The notes beneath the pieces are model-generated. The model searched no databases, had not been told where the DNA came from, and saw only the letters and a list, made by a program, of their open reading frames with translations. 64,000 nucleotides of DNA, taken from positions 682,001 through 746,000 of the forward strand of contig NZ_CP087203.1 in the NCBI RefSeq assembly GCF_026016325.1, written 5' to 3'. Each line of letters starts with the position of its first letter. The first letter of the stretch is position 1. The DNA is from Pseudomonas sp. B21-056 (GTDB taxonomy: Bacteria > Pseudomonadota > Gammaproteobacteria > Pseudomonadales > Pseudomonadaceae). A program made the position numbers and the translations under genes. Below, in pieces: positions 18,691-31,120 of this stretch.

Positions 18691-20070
18691 TCAGCTTGAA
18701 GATGAAACCACTTCAGCCTGGCGATTGAACCGGCTGACCAGCCGATCCAACAGCCACACCACCACCAGCGAAGCCCCCACCAACGGAAACACCACGGCCA
18801 AGGCCAGCATGATCAACACGCCATTTTTCCAGGTCGGCAAGTCGTGACGCAACGGCGGCACGCCGAATTTGCCCTGCGGCCGGCGCTTCCACCAGAGCAC
18901 CACGCCGCTGACGGCGCTGAGCAGGATCATCAGGCAGATCAGCAGCACGATGATCTGGTTCGCCGGGCCGAACATCTTGCCTTCGTGCAGCATCACGCCG
19001 GTTTCGGTGGCGCGGGCGACGACGCTGTAATGGGCCCAGCGCACATCGGCCAGGACCTTGCCGGTGTACTGGTCCACGTGCAGGGTCGCGTCATTGCGCG
19101 GGTCGTCAGCGAACACTGCAATGGTGAAGACCCCCGTGGCCGTGGTCGGCAGGGTGATGCTGTAGCCAGACGTGACCTTGTTTCCGGCGGCGATGTCCTG
19201 CACCGCTTGCAGGCTGATGGTCGGCGCGGCAGGGCCGTCGTGCATGCCACCGTGGGCCATGTGTTCGGCATGGTCGCCGGACATCGGCATCGGCGTGTTC
19301 TCCACGGCCCAAGGCACGGTCTGGCGATGGGCATTGTTGAGGCTGCCGGCCTCGACGTCGGACTTGGGCACGTCGTTCCACATCGCCGCCGGGAAGCGGT
19401 TCCAGAGTTCGGCGTATTGCTTGCCCCAGAAACCGGTCCAGGTCATGCCGCTGAGCAGCATCACCAGCAGCAACGCCGCGCCCCAGAAGCCGACGACCAC
19501 ATGCAGGTCGCGCCAGAACAACCGACCGCGAGCGCTCCAGCGTGGCCACAGCACTCCGGCCGATGATTGCCCGCGAGGCCACCACAGGTACAGCCCCGAC
19601 ACCACCAGCACCACGCCCCAGCCGGCGGCCATCTCCACCAGCCGATCACCGACGGTACCGATCAGCAGTTCGCCGTGGATCGCACGGGCCATGGCTTGCA
19701 GGTTGTTTTTGGCGTCCTGTTCACCGAGGACATCGCCGTGGTACGGGTCGATGAAGACGTTCAGTTCCCGACCCTTGTCGATCACCACGAACTGCGCGCT
19801 GCGCTCGGCGTCGGCCGGTGGCAAGTACTGTTTGACCCGGGCTGTGGGGTAGGCCTGGTGGACCTGCTTGAGCAGGTCGTCCGCCGTCATCGTTTGATGA
19901 CCGGCCGGTACGTTCAACAGGTTGCCGTACATCAGTGGGTCGAGTTGCGGCTTGAACAGGTAAATGATGCCGGTCAGGGCCAGCATCACCATGAACGGCG
20001 CGACGAACAGCCCGGCATAGAAGTGCCAGCGCCAGGCCAGGTTGTAGAAATTCGGTTTCGGTTGGCTCAT
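18691..20070 (-). CDS. PepSY-associated TM helix protein (iron/copper uptake-linked reductase-like)
   Basis: 459 residues. N-terminal helix (WRWHFYAGLFVAPFMVMLALTG), two PepSY-like periplasmic regions (for example DDLLKQVHQAYPTARVKQYL), further helices near 185-205 and 375-400, and a C-terminal helix. The first helix contains WRWHFYAG, the conserved start of the PepSY_TM family; a His/Met-rich loop (MPMSGDHAEHMAHGGMHDG, about residues 265-285) could bind copper. Members often accompany TonB-dependent metal receptors. Here it sits beside a PCu(A)C chaperone and DUF2946 proteins, so a copper role is the likeliest, but the reaction is unknown. Confidence 0.85.
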   Translation of the reverse strand: MSQPKPNFYNLAWRWHFYAGLFVAPFMVMLALTGIIYLFKPQLDPLMYGNLLNVPAGHQTMTADDLLKQVHQAYPTARVKQYLPPADAERSAQFVVIDKGRELNVFIDPYHGDVLGEQDAKNNLQAMARAIHGELLIGTVGDRLVEMAAGWGVVLVVSGLYLWWPRGQSSAGVLWPRWSARGRLFWRDLHVVVGFWGAALLLVMLLSGMTWTGFWGKQYAELWNRFPAAMWNDVPKSDVEAGSLNNAHRQTVPWAVENTPMPMSGDHAEHMAHGGMHDGPAAPTISLQAVQDIAAGNKVTSGYSITLPTTATGVFTIAVFADDPRNDATLHVDQYTGKVLADVRWAHYSVVARATETGVMLHEGKMFGPANQIIVLLICLMILLSAVSGVVLWWKRRPQGKFGVPPLRHDLPTWKNGVLIMLALAVVFPLVGASLVVVWLLDRLVSRFNRQAEVVSSSS

Positions 20071-20233
20071 CGAAAAAGCGCTCCGCTTGGCAAATGGATT
20101 TGTGCGCTCGATTGTTCTTGACTCATGTCACTGCACAGAAAACGGGACATGTTGATTCCATCGAGCAGACGTAGACGACACGGTCAGGCAGCCTGGGGGC
20201 TGTCTTGTGTGACCGGGTTAGTAAGTGTCGGAT

Positions 20234-20671
20234 CTACGCGTCGAGGGGCGGTGCACGGGTACGGGCACCCGGGAAGAATGACGGCCGGGCATGACCCAGG
20301 CGTGGGGAAGGGCTGGTGTAGGTATTGGCCGTCGGGGTGTTGAAAACGGCGAGAGACTGCGCTCCGGGCAAGGCCGGGCAGTTGAACAACAGGCTGCAGT
20401 AGCCGCATTTTTCCCACAGCGCGTGATGCTCGTTCTGGGGCGGGCAGTGTTCGACTGCCGGTGTCTCATGTCCAGCGTGAGCACCTGCGGACATGTCCAT
20501 ATCCATGCTCATGGTCATGGACGTAGGCATGTGCCGATCCATCGGCATCGACTGAGAAATCAGTGGACCGATAAAGATCATCAGCATGGCGAACAGGCTG
20601 ATCCAGCTGCCGCGTGCCAGGCTCATCGGCTGGCGGCGGGGCATGGCAGGCCTGGCGCGGGAAAGACCCAT
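20234..20671 (-). CDS. DUF2946 family protein, His/Met-rich
   Basis: Up to 145 residues; starts at 20671, 20644 or 20626 are all possible and none has a strong ribosome-binding site. One membrane helix (ISLFAMLMIFIGPLISQ) is followed by a Met/His-rich stretch (many Met and His between about residues 42 and 70) and a CGYCSLLFNCP segment, the DUF2946 pattern. Proteins of this family sit in copper loci and may hold Cu(I) in the periplasm; no reaction is known. Adjacent to the PCu(A)C chaperone gene with a 9-base gap. Confidence 0.75.
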   Translation of the reverse strand: MGLSRARPAMPRRQPMSLARGSWISLFAMLMIFIGPLISQSMPMDRHMPTSMTMSMDMDMSAGAHAGHETPAVEHCPPQNEHHALWEKCGYCSLLFNCPALPGAQSLAVFNTPTANTYTSPSPRLGHARPSFFPGARTRAPPLDA

Positions 20672-20680
20672 GGGCAGGTA

Positions 20681-21160
20681 TCAGTGCGTGTGGGTTTCGG
20701 TCTGGGTGCCATCCGGGGCTTTCTTCTGCACCGCAACGTCGACCTTGACATCCCCGGCTTTCTCGAAATGCAGGGTCATGGCAAAGCGTTTGCCGTCGCT
20801 CAGCAGGCTGCGGTCCTTCAGGTCCAGCAGCATGACGTGATAGGCCATGGGCGCGAAGGTGACGGTGGCGCCAGGGGCAATCTCAACCTCGGGCACAGGC
20901 TGCATCTTCATCAGGTCGTCCTGCTTCACATGCTCGTGGAGTTCGGCCTTGCCGGCAATCGGCGTGTCGACGCCGAGCAGTTTGTCCGCCTGTGAGCCCG
21001 TGTTGTGGATTACGAAATACGCGGCGACGGTCGGCGCGTTGGGCGGCAATTCCTGGGACCAGGGGTGGGCGATCTCAAGGTCGCCGGCCTTGTACTGGTG
21101 AGCCTGGGCAAAGCCGACGGGAAGCAGCAGGGCAGCCAGCAGGATGAGTCTGTTCAACAT
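20681..21160 (-). CDS. Periplasmic copper chaperone PCu(A)C
   Basis: 159 residues from the ATG at 21160, which begins a signal peptide (MLNRLILLAALLLPVGFAQA). The copper ligand pattern H-X10-M-X21-H-X-M fits exactly (ELHEHVKQDDLMKM ... YHVML). The C terminus is also His-rich (TQTETHTH). PCu(A)C proteins pass Cu(I) to cytochrome oxidase assembly factors or bind periplasmic copper. It lies between two DUF2946 genes, a common arrangement in Pseudomonas copper loci. Confidence 0.93.
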   Translation of the reverse strand: MLNRLILLAALLLPVGFAQAHQYKAGDLEIAHPWSQELPPNAPTVAAYFVIHNTGSQADKLLGVDTPIAGKAELHEHVKQDDLMKMQPVPEVEIAPGATVTFAPMAYHVMLLDLKDRSLLSDGKRFAMTLHFEKAGDVKVDVAVQKKAPDGTQTETHTH

Positions 21161-21208
21161 GGTGATTCTCCGGAACGATTCAGGACGCAATTTTTTATGC
21201 GGTGGGAA

Positions 21209-21607
21209 TCAGACCAGAGGCGAGGCGCGGGGATTGAGACTCGGCCATTGCTGGCGCGGGGTGGGGCTGTCGTGAGTCGAATGGACGAGGTCATGATGAG
21301 TAGGCTGTGGGGCCAGGTACAGACGCGGAGCCTGTCCGGTGAGCGCCACCAATGACGCCGAGCCAGCGCTGCACCAGCAATGCTGCATGGTCGAATGGTC
21401 GTCTTTGCCGGGCGTGCCCTGCTCGAACTTGCCCAGGGAAATCGCCACCATCTTCGTGCCACTGGAGGAACAGAAACTGCCCCATAACAGCTGCTCGGCC
21501 GGCGCATTCGCCTGTACGGCCGCGCTGCCGGAAAGCGGCATGGCAAGCACGTTGAACAGCACTGCGAAGCAGGCGATCCAGGCAAATGCAAGCCGTTGTC
21601 GGGACAT
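21209..21607 (-). CDS. DUF2946 family protein
   Basis: 132 residues. An N-terminal signal/membrane helix (AFAWIACFAVLFNVLAMPLSG), an FCSSSGTK motif and a later HCWCS motif give the paired-cysteine pattern of DUF2946, here in a copper gene cluster. Function not known; likely periplasmic copper binding. It is the first gene of the leftward copper set. Confidence 0.8.
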   Translation of the reverse strand: MSRQRLAFAWIACFAVLFNVLAMPLSGSAAVQANAPAEQLLWGSFCSSSGTKMVAISLGKFEQGTPGKDDHSTMQHCWCSAGSASLVALTGQAPRLYLAPQPTHHDLVHSTHDSPTPRQQWPSLNPRASPLV

Positions 21608-21742
21608 GGGCGAATCCGCTCGTTTGGGCGATCAGGTGGCGGTATTTAGCCTGATCGCAGGCTGGAAGTAAAAAAGCCATGTGCGGTGTAGGGTCGCAGG
21701 GCTCGTGTTAACAGTAGCAACAGATCGCCAGATGAGCGCTGT

Positions 21743-21877
21743 TGTGGCGAGGGAGCTTGCTCCCGCTGGGGCGCGAAGCGACCCTGAAACCCGATGTTGC
21801 GGTGTGTCAGGAGAGCCTCGTTCATATTTTTTGGGGCTGCTGCGCAGCCCAGCGGGAGCAAGCTCCCTCGCCACAGG
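21743..21877. repeat. Palindromic repeat (GTGGCGAGGGAGCTTGCTCCC variant)
   Basis: Inverted arms (TGTGGCGAGGGAGCTTGCTC and complement) with an inner GGGCTGCTGCGCAGCCC hairpin. It is a sequence variant of the GTGGCGAGGGGATTTATCCCC family, sitting between cobK and the copper cluster. Confidence 0.87.
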
Positions 21878-21918
21878 TTCAGGCTCGACCTGACACTCGC
21901 TAAAAATTACCAGGGGGC

Positions 21919-22644
21919 TCAGGGTGCAAACGTCGACAGCGCCGACAACATCTCATCCAGCGTCCAGAATTCCCGATCCACCCCCGCCAACACCGGCCGC
22001 CTCAACACCAACACCGGCAGCCCTCGCTCCCGCGCCACCTCCAGCTTTGGCTCCGTCGCAGTGCTGCCGCTGTTCTTGCTGACCAGCACATCGATCCGCC
22101 GCCGCTCGAACAGCGCCCGCTCGCCGTCGAGGTGGAACGGCCCGCGGGCGCCGATGACTTCGCAGCGTTCGTTGCCGGGGTAAACGTCCAGGGCGCGCAG
22201 GGTCCAGAATTGCTCCGGGGGAATTTCATGCAGATGTTGCAGCGGTTCGCGGCCGAGGGTGAAGAGGGGGCGGTGGAAGGGTTTCAGGGCCTGGATCAGT
22301 TCGGCCCAGTCTGCCACTTCGCGCCAGTCGTCGCCGGGTTGGGGTTGCCATGCTGGGCGGCGCAGGGCCCAGCAAGGGATCCCACAGGCGCGGGCGGCGT
22401 GTGCGGCGTTGTGGCTGATCTGGGCGGCGTAGGGGTGGGTGGCGTCCAGCAGCAGGTCGATGTGCTGATCGTGGATGAATTGCGCCAGGCCTTCAGCGCC
22501 ACCGTAGCCGCCGACCCGCACCTGGCAGGTCAGGTCGGTGGGGACGCGCCCGACGCCCGCCAGGCTGTAGATGTGTTGGGGGCCGAGGGTGCGGGCGATG
22601 GCCAAGGCTTCGCTGACGCCGCCCAGCAGCAGGATACGTTTCAT
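21919..22644 (-). CDS. cobK: Precorrin-6A reductase
   Basis: 241 residues from the ATG at 22644, which starts [20 protein letters not shown] with the dinucleotide-binding Gly motif; frames extending further upstream overlap cbiD and are not coding. [10 protein letters not shown] and [12 protein letters not shown] are typical of CobK/CbiJ, which uses NADPH to reduce precorrin-6A to 6B. The start overlaps the cbiD stop by four bases. Confidence 0.94.
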   Translation of the reverse strand: MKRILLLGGVSEALAIARTLGPQHIYSLAGVGRVPTDLTCQVRVGGYGGAEGLAQFIHDQHIDLLLDATHPYAAQISHNAAHAARACGIPCWALRRPAWQPQPGDDWREVADWAELIQALKPFHRPLFTLGREPLQHLHEIPPEQFWTLRALDVYPGNERCEVIGARGPFHLDGERALFERRRIDVLVSKNSGSTATEPKLEVARERGLPVLVLRRPVLAGVDREFWTLDEMLSALSTFAP

Positions 22645-23738
22645 GTAAAGGCTCCGGCGTGGCCGACGATGCCGCCCTGGCGGTCGATGGCGAAGACTTC
22701 GACTTGAACCTGGGACGGCACGACGCTGCGGGCGAAGGCCAGGGCGTGTTCGCACACTGCGTCACCGAGGGCGATGCCGGCGGCGCTGGCCATCGCCAAG
22801 GCCTGTTGGCTGGTGTTGGCGCCGCGGATGCCTTGCTGCAAGGTATCGTCGGCGCCGACTGCGGCCGCCCACTCGGCCAGTTGTGGCAGGTCGATGCTCG
22901 AATGACGGCTGTGCAGGTCCATGTGGCCGGCGGCAAGTTTGCTGATTTTGCCGAAGCCGCCGCAGAGGCTGAGTTTTTCCACCGGAACCTTGCGCAGGTG
23001 CTTGAGCACGGCGCCGACGAAGTCGCCCATTTCGATCAGGGCGATTTCCGGCAGGTTGTAGACCCGGCGCATGGTGTCTTCGCTGGCATTGCCGGTACAG
23101 GCGGCGATGTGCAGGTAACCGTTGGTTTTCGCCACGTCGATGCCCTGGTGGATCGAAGCAATATAGGCCGCGCAGGAGAAGGGTCGGACAATGCCGCTGG
23201 TGCCGAGAATCGACAAGCCACCGAGGATGCCCAGGCGTGGATTCATGGTCTTAAGGGCCAGGGCTTCGCCATTCTCGACGTTTACCGTGACTTCGAAACC
23301 ACCGCTATAGCCGGTTTCCTTGGCCAGTCGGTCCAGGTGATCGCCGATCATTTTGCGCGGCACCGGGTTGATCGCCGGCTCACCGACTGCCAGCACCAGG
23401 CCCGGTCGTGTCACCGTGCCGACGCCGCGCCCGGCAATGAAACGCACGCCCGGTTCGGCGGTCAGCCGTACCTGGGAAAACAGCAGCGCACCGTGGGTCA
23501 CGTCGGGGTCGTCGCCGGCGTCCTTGATCGTCCCGGCCTCGGCGCCCTGATCGATCAACCGACAGAACTCCAGGCGCATCTGCACCTGTTTGCCCTTGGG
23601 CAGCACGATGTCCACGGCATCGGCGCAATGGCCTTGCAGCAACAGACGCGCCGCCGCCAGGCTGGTGGCGGTGGCGCAGCTGCCGGTGGTCAGGCCGCTG
23701 CGTAGGGGCGCGGGTTGTTCGGCGGTTTCGTCACGCAT
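22641..23738 (-). CDS. cbiD: Cobalt-precorrin-5B C(1)-methyltransferase
   Basis: 365 residues. [31 protein letters not shown] and [18 protein letters not shown] are diagnostic of CbiD, which methylates C-1 of the corrin ring. Its presence together with CobG, an aerobic-pathway enzyme, is the usual mixed set in Pseudomonas. Middle gene of cobL-cbiD-cobK, overlapping both neighbours. Confidence 0.96.
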   Translation of the reverse strand: MRDETAEQPAPLRSGLTTGSCATATSLAAARLLLQGHCADAVDIVLPKGKQVQMRLEFCRLIDQGAEAGTIKDAGDDPDVTHGALLFSQVRLTAEPGVRFIAGRGVGTVTRPGLVLAVGEPAINPVPRKMIGDHLDRLAKETGYSGGFEVTVNVENGEALALKTMNPRLGILGGLSILGTSGIVRPFSCAAYIASIHQGIDVAKTNGYLHIAACTGNASEDTMRRVYNLPEIALIEMGDFVGAVLKHLRKVPVEKLSLCGGFGKISKLAAGHMDLHSRHSSIDLPQLAEWAAAVGADDTLQQGIRGANTSQQALAMASAAGIALGDAVCEHALAFARSVVPSQVQVEVFAIDRQGGIVGHAGAFT

Positions 23739-24942
23739 CGAGGGGCTTTACCAGGTCCAGCAGGGTGATCGGCAACGCCTGGCGCCAGGTGTCGAATTCG
23801 CCCAGTGGTTGGGCCTGGGCGATGTGGATGCGGGTCAGTTCACCGCCGTGAAGTTCGCGCCAGTTCGTGAGCGTCATCTCGCTTTGCAGGGTCACGGCAT
23901 TGGCGACCAGCCGTCCGCCGGGCTTGAGTTGGGCCCAGCAGGCATCGAGCACGCCTTCGCGGGTGACGCCGCCGCCGATGAATATGGCGTCCGGTCGCTC
24001 CAGCCCCTCCAGTGCCTGCGGCGCTCGCCCGCGAATCAGTTGCAGGCCGGGCACGCCGAGGTTATCGCGGTTACGTTCGATCAAGCCTTGGCGGCCTTCG
24101 TCGGCCTCAATGGCCAGGGCCCGGCAGGCAGGGTGCGCGCGCATCCATTCGATGCCGATGGAGCCGCTGCCAGCGCCCACGTCCCAGAGTAATTCGCCGG
24201 GCAGCGGGGCGAGGCGGGCCAGGGTGATGGCGCGCACGTCGCGCTTGGTCAGTTGGCCGTCGTGTTCGAACGCGGTGTCCGGCAACCCGGCCAGGCGCGA
24301 CAGGCGCAACGCCGAGGGTTCGGCCCGGCAGTCGATGGCGATCAGGTTCAGGTCGGCGATATCCGGATCGGACCATTGTGCCGCGCAGCTTTCGATCCGC
24401 CGCTCTGCCGGGCCGCCAAGGTGTTCCAGCACGGTCATGGGGCTGGGACCGAACCCGCGCTCGCGCAGCAATGTCGCCACTGCACCTGGAGTGTGGCGGT
24501 CATTGCTCAGCACCAGCAGCCTGACGCCTGTGGATAAATGAGCATTGAGCGCCGCCAGGGGACGTGCCACCAGCGATAAAGTGACCACCTCCTGCAGCGG
24601 CCAACCCATGCGCGCCGCCGCCAGCGAACACGACGATGGCGCTGGGATGACCAGCATCTGGTCGCTTGGCACTTGTTTCGCGAGGCTGGCGCCGACGCCA
24701 TAGAACATCGGATCGCCGCTGGCCAGCACACACACCGGCTCGCCCCGTCGTGCCAGCAGTGGCTCCAGGGAAAACGGGCTGGGCCACAGCTCCCGTTCGC
24801 CGCGAATGCACACCGGCAATAACGCCAGTTGGCGAGCACTGCCGAGAATGCGCGTCGCCCGCAGCAAGGCATGGCGAGCCGTTCGGCCCAGGCCCTTGAA
24901 GCCGTCTTCGCCGATGCCCACTACGGTCAGCCAGGGGGTCAT
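23731..24942 (-). CDS. cobL: Precorrin-6Y C5,15-methyltransferase (decarboxylating)
   Basis: 403 residues; a fusion of a CbiE-like tetrapyrrole methylase (residues 1-205, with [12 protein letters not shown] and [16 protein letters not shown]) and a CbiT-like SAM methyltransferase (about 215-400, with [21 protein letters not shown]). It methylates C-5 and C-15 and removes the acetate carboxyl. First gene of the leftward cob operon, with GAGGAACAG as ribosome-binding site just before the ATG. Confidence 0.96.
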   Translation of the reverse strand: MTPWLTVVGIGEDGFKGLGRTARHALLRATRILGSARQLALLPVCIRGERELWPSPFSLEPLLARRGEPVCVLASGDPMFYGVGASLAKQVPSDQMLVIPAPSSCSLAAARMGWPLQEVVTLSLVARPLAALNAHLSTGVRLLVLSNDRHTPGAVATLLRERGFGPSPMTVLEHLGGPAERRIESCAAQWSDPDIADLNLIAIDCRAEPSALRLSRLAGLPDTAFEHDGQLTKRDVRAITLARLAPLPGELLWDVGAGSGSIGIEWMRAHPACRALAIEADEGRQGLIERNRDNLGVPGLQLIRGRAPQALEGLERPDAIFIGGGVTREGVLDACWAQLKPGGRLVANAVTLQSEMTLTNWRELHGGELTRIHIAQAQPLGEFDTWRQALPITLLDLVKPLDA

Positions 24943-25457
24943 CTCTGTTCCTCGAATGGGTAGGTTTGCTCGACGGGCGCTTCTGTCCCGCGAACCGGGC
25001 CGCCATCATACCGCGACCGCGAAGGCGACGTTCCATCCAACATCACCGTCACAGACAGACCGCTATCGCGAGCAGGCTCGCTCCCACATTTGAATGAGGT
25101 TGCCCACTTGATTTGTGTCAGCCGCAGATCCCCTATGGGAGCGAGCCTGCTCGCGATGGCGCCGGACCATCAACATCATCGCCCCAGACAGACCGCTTTC
25201 GCGAGCAAGCTCGCTCCCACATTGGAATGAGGTTGCCCACTTAATTTGTGTCAGCCGCAGATCCCCTGTGGGAGCGAGCCTGCTCGCGATGGCGTCGACC
25301 CATTCAACATCATCGCCCCAGACAGACCGCTTTCGCGAGCAGGCTCGCTCCCACATTTGAATGAGGTTGCCCACTTAATTTGTGTCAGCCGCAGATCCCC
25401 TGTGGGAGCGAGCCTGCTCGCGATGGCGTCGGCCCATTCAACATCACCGTCACAGAC
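24943..25457. repeat. Tandem REP array, left part (period 133-134 bases)
   Basis: About 100 bases of cobL leader are followed by a tandem array. Each unit carries two inverted REP cores and the constant spacers ATTTGAATGAGGTTGCCCAC and GTGTCAGCCGCAGATCCCC; unit anchors fall at 25088, 25221 and 25355, a spacing of 133 and 134. The array continues on the other side of each IS copy (26710-26846 and 28099-28340). No gene is present. Confidence 0.85.
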
Positions 25458-25460
25458 TGA

Positions 25461-26668
<1,208 letters not shown>

Positions 26669-26709
26669 AAAACACCGATTGAGGTGTCCGGAAAAAGTTG
26701 ACCACCTCA

Positions 26710-26846
26710 GACAGACCGCTATCGCGAGCAGGCTCGCTCCCACATTTGAATGAGGTTGCCCACTTGATTTGTGTCAGCCGCAGATCCCCTGTGGGAGAGC
26801 CTGCTCGCGATGGCGTCGGCCCATTCAACATCACCGACCCAGACAG
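26710..26846. repeat. REP array segment between the two IS copies
   Basis: 137 bases, roughly one array unit: an inverted REP core, the ATTTGAATGAGGTTGCCCAC spacer, and a REP core shortened by three bases (GTGGGAGAGCCTGC instead of GTGGGAGCGAGCCTGC). Confidence 0.85.
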
Positions 26847-26887
26847 TGAGGTGGTCAACTTTTTCCGGACACCTCAATCGGTGTTTT

Positions 26888-28095
<1,208 letters not shown>

Positions 28096-28098
28096 TCA

Positions 28099-28434
28099 CA
28101 CCGTCACAGACTGACCGCTATCGCGAGCAGGCTCGCTCCCACATTTGAATGAGGTTGCCCACTTAGTTTGTGTCAGCCGCAGATCCCCTGTGGGAGCGAG
28201 CCTGCTCGCGATGGCGACGTTCCATCCAACATCACCGTCACAGACAGACCGCTATCGCGAGCAGGCTCGCGATGGCGTCGGCCCATTCAATATCATCGCC
28301 CCAGTCAGACCGCTTTCGAGAGCCGCTCGCTCTCACATTCCTGATCGCGATGCACATAATCCGACGGGCAAGCTTTTCATGCCTCACGGCAAAGCAGGCA
28401 TAATGGCGCTCCTTCGCCACTGCGGCGTGTCTCA
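28099..28434. repeat. Tandem REP array, right part, and cobG leader
   Basis: 336 bases without a gene. 28099-28340 continue the 134-base array, including a repeat of the array's left-edge sequence (GGCGACGTTCCATCCAACAT at about 25025 and 28214) and degenerate cores near 28315. The last 90 bases are the cobG leader with a CATAAT that could be a -10 box; no riboswitch fold was recognised. Confidence 0.75.
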
Positions 28435-29763
28435 TTGACCGGTTTACCCTTGAACGAACGTCCATCCTCCAACGTCATACGCCCTTCGGGTTGCCCGGGG
28501 TTGCTGCGTGTCGTCCAGGCGTTGGACGGCGGCATCTGCCGGATCAAGCTCGATGGCGGCGTCATCCGGGCGGATCAGGCCGAGGCCGTGGCGTTGGCGG
28601 CAGAGCGCTTCGCCGGGGGCCTGATCGAGGCGACCAACCGGGCCAACCTGCAGATCCGCGGAATCGGCCCCGAGCATTCCGCTCTGATCGAGTCATTGCT
28701 GGCCGCCGGGCTCGGCCCTCGCACACCGGCCGGCGACGATGTGCGCAACCTGATGCTCAGCCCCACGGCCGGCATCGACCCGCTGAGGCTGCTGGACACC
28801 CGCCCGTTGGCCGCGCAGATTCTGCTCAGCCTGCAAACCCACGACCGATTCCATGAACTGTCGGCCAAGTTCGCCGTGCAACTGGACGGCGGTGAGGCGC
28901 TGGCGATGCTCGAGCATCACCATGACCTGTGGTTGTCGGCGTTCCTGCGTCACGGTGAGCCCTGGCTAGCATTCGGCTTGGCCGGTTCGCCGCTGGATGC
29001 ACCGGCAGGCGCGGTGCCCCTGGCCGAAGGGCATGGGCTGGTGCTGGCGGTGCTGGAGCTGTTTCTCGACCTGGCCCGCCCGGACCAGACTCGCATGCGC
29101 CACCTGCTGGCTGAAATGCCCGACACTGAACTCATCCAGCAACTGGCCCGCCGCGTCCCGTTGCAAGCGTGTACCGGTTGGCAGCGCGACGCGTCCATCG
29201 ATGGATTGCACCTCGGCGTCCATCCCCAACACGACGAGCGGGTCTACGTGGGCGCCGCCGCGCCCCTTGGCCGACTCGACGCCGGCATGCTGCGAGGCCT
29301 GGCGCAACTGGCTCGGGAGAAGGGTGACAGCAGCCTTCGTTTCACCCCATGGCAAAGCCTGTTGCTGCCCAACGTAGGCCGCGAGGACGCGGACGAAGTA
29401 TTGGCGCGGCTCGCAGGCTTGGGCCTGCTGTGTTCGGCTGAACAACCCCTGGCGCAACTCATCGCCTGCACCGGCTCCAGTGGCTGTGCCAAGGCCCTGG
29501 CCGACACCAAGGCCGATGCCCGGCAAATGGCCGACGTGCTGCAACGCCAAGGGCATGTGATGAAAGTCCATTTGTCCGGTTGCCCGCGCTCCTGCGCGGC
29601 GGCCCATATTGCGCCCGTCACCTTGCTGGCGGTCGCTCCCGGTCGTTACGACCTCTATTTTCGCGACGCCACGCAGCCGGGTTTCGGCGCGTTGCAGGCG
29701 CACAACCTGACTATTGAAGCGGTCGGCCAATGGCTCGACGCTCGCCCCCGGAGTCCCCTTTGA
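28435..29763 (+). CDS. cobG: Precorrin-3B synthase
   Basis: 442 residues with a TTG start at 28435; another TTG at 28450 is possible and there is no suitable ATG. It has the sulfite/nitrite reductase-like fold repeat and a 4Fe-4S/siroheme-type ligand set (CTGSSGC at about 342 and GCPRSCA at about 380). CobG uses oxygen to hydroxylate precorrin-3A, marking the aerobic cobalamin route. Its TGA overlaps the cobH ATG by one base. Confidence 0.93.
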   Translation: MTGLPLNERPSSNVIRPSGCPGLLRVVQALDGGICRIKLDGGVIRADQAEAVALAAERFAGGLIEATNRANLQIRGIGPEHSALIESLLAAGLGPRTPAGDDVRNLMLSPTAGIDPLRLLDTRPLAAQILLSLQTHDRFHELSAKFAVQLDGGEALAMLEHHHDLWLSAFLRHGEPWLAFGLAGSPLDAPAGAVPLAEGHGLVLAVLELFLDLARPDQTRMRHLLAEMPDTELIQQLARRVPLQACTGWQRDASIDGLHLGVHPQHDERVYVGAAAPLGRLDAGMLRGLAQLAREKGDSSLRFTPWQSLLLPNVGREDADEVLARLAGLGLLCSAEQPLAQLIACTGSSGCAKALADTKADARQMADVLQRQGHVMKVHLSGCPRSCAAAHIAPVTLLAVAPGRYDLYFRDATQPGFGALQAHNLTIEAVGQWLDARPRSPL

Positions 29764-30389
29764 TGCTTGATTACATCCGCGACGGTCAGGAGATCTATCG
29801 CAACTCCTTCGCGATCATCCGTGCTGAGGCCAACCTGGCGCGCATTCCGGCCGATCTGGAAAAACTCGCGGTGCGGGTAATCCACGCCTGCGGCATGGTC
29901 GAGGCTATCGATGGCCTGCAGTTTTCCGACGGCGCGGGCACGGCCGGGCGCCAGGCCCTGGCTGCCGGTGCGCCGATCCTGTGCGATGCGCGGATGGTCA
30001 GCGAAGGCGTGACCCGGGCTCGCCTGCCGGCCAACAACCCGGTGATCTGCACCTTGCGCGACGAGAGCGTGCCGCAGCTGGCCCTCGAATTGGGCAACAC
30101 CCGTTCGGCGGCGGCCCTGGAGCTGTGGCGTCCGCACCTGGAAGGCAGCGTCGTGGTGATCGGCAATGCGCCGACCGCGCTGTTCTACCTGCTGGAAATG
30201 CTCGACGCCGGCGCACCGAAACCGGCCCTGATCCTGGGCTTCCCGGTGGGGTTCGTCGGCGCTGCCGAGTCCAAGGCGATGCTCGCGGCCAACAGCCGTG
30301 GCGTGCCGTTCGTGATCATGCAAGGCCGGCTCGGCGGCAGCGCCATGGCCGCGGCCGCCGTCAATGCCCTCGCCACGGAGATTGAATGA
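29763..30389 (+). CDS. cobH: Precorrin-8X methylmutase
   Basis: 208 residues from the ATG at 29763. The catalytic-His segment [23 protein letters not shown] and [15 protein letters not shown] are diagnostic. It moves a methyl group from C-11 to C-12 to yield hydrogenobyrinate. Overlaps cobG by one base and cobI by four. Confidence 0.97.
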   Translation: MLDYIRDGQEIYRNSFAIIRAEANLARIPADLEKLAVRVIHACGMVEAIDGLQFSDGAGTAGRQALAAGAPILCDARMVSEGVTRARLPANNPVICTLRDESVPQLALELGNTRSAAALELWRPHLEGSVVVIGNAPTALFYLLEMLDAGAPKPALILGFPVGFVGAAESKAMLAANSRGVPFVIMQGRLGGSAMAAAAVNALATEIE

Positions 30390-31120
30390 TGCAGCAGCCT
30401 GGACGTCTGATCGGCCTCGGCGTGGGCCCCGGTGACCCGGAACTGATTACCCTCAAAGCCCTGCGCCTGCTGCGCGAATCCCCAGTGGTGGGGTACTTCG
30501 TCGCCAAGGGCAAGAAGGGCAACGCCTTCGGGATCATCGAGATGCATCTGCAAGAGACGCAGACCCTGATGCCGCTGGTGTACCCGGTCACCACCGAAGT
30601 GTTGCCGGCGCCGCTGTCCTATGAACAGGTGATCGCCGACTTCTACGACACTGCCGCCGAACAGGTGGCCGTGCATCTGGATGCCGGTCGCGACGTGGCG
30701 GTGATCTGTGAGGGCGATCCGTTCTTCTACGGTTCGTACATGTACCTGCATGATCGTCTGGCCGAGCGCTACGACGCCGAAGTCATTCCCGGCGTCTGCT
30801 CGATGCTGGGCGGCGCCTCGGTGCTCGGTGCGCCGCTGGTGTACCGCAACCAGAGCCTGTCGGTGCTCTCCGGCGTGCTGCCCCATGACGAACTCAAGCG
30901 CCGGCTGGCCGATGCCGATGCCGCGGTGATCATGAAGCTGGGGCGCAATTTCCCCAAGGTCCGCCAGGTGCTCGGGGAGCTGGGCCTGGATGGTCGGGCG
31001 TTGTACGTCGAACGGGCGACCATGGCCAATCAGAAAATCGTGCCGTTGGATGAAGTCGAACCGATGTCCTCGCCGTATTTCTCGCTGATCATCGTGCCCG
31101 GCGAACGGTGGCAGGGATGA
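30386..31120 (+). CDS. cobI: Precorrin-2 C(20)-methyltransferase
   Basis: 244 residues, tetrapyrrole methylase family: [18 protein letters not shown] at the N terminus, the [12 protein letters not shown] motif and [14 protein letters not shown]. It converts precorrin-2 to precorrin-3A with SAM. Starts with ATGATG overlapping cobH. Confidence 0.97.
   Translation: MMQQPGRLIGLGVGPGDPELITLKALRLLRESPVVGYFVAKGKKGNAFGIIEMHLQETQTLMPLVYPVTTEVLPAPLSYEQVIADFYDTAAEQVAVHLDAGRDVAVICEGDPFFYGSYMYLHDRLAERYDAEVIPGVCSMLGGASVLGAPLVYRNQSLSVLSGVLPHDELKRRLADADAAVIMKLGRNFPKVRQVLGELGLDGRALYVERATMANQKIVPLDEVEPMSSPYFSLIIVPGERWQG

Noticed and set aside
22645..22755. Upstream extension of cobK
   Set aside because: It would overlap cbiD by over 100 bases in another frame; the ATG at 22644 overlaps the cbiD stop by four bases and starts the conserved Gly-rich motif.
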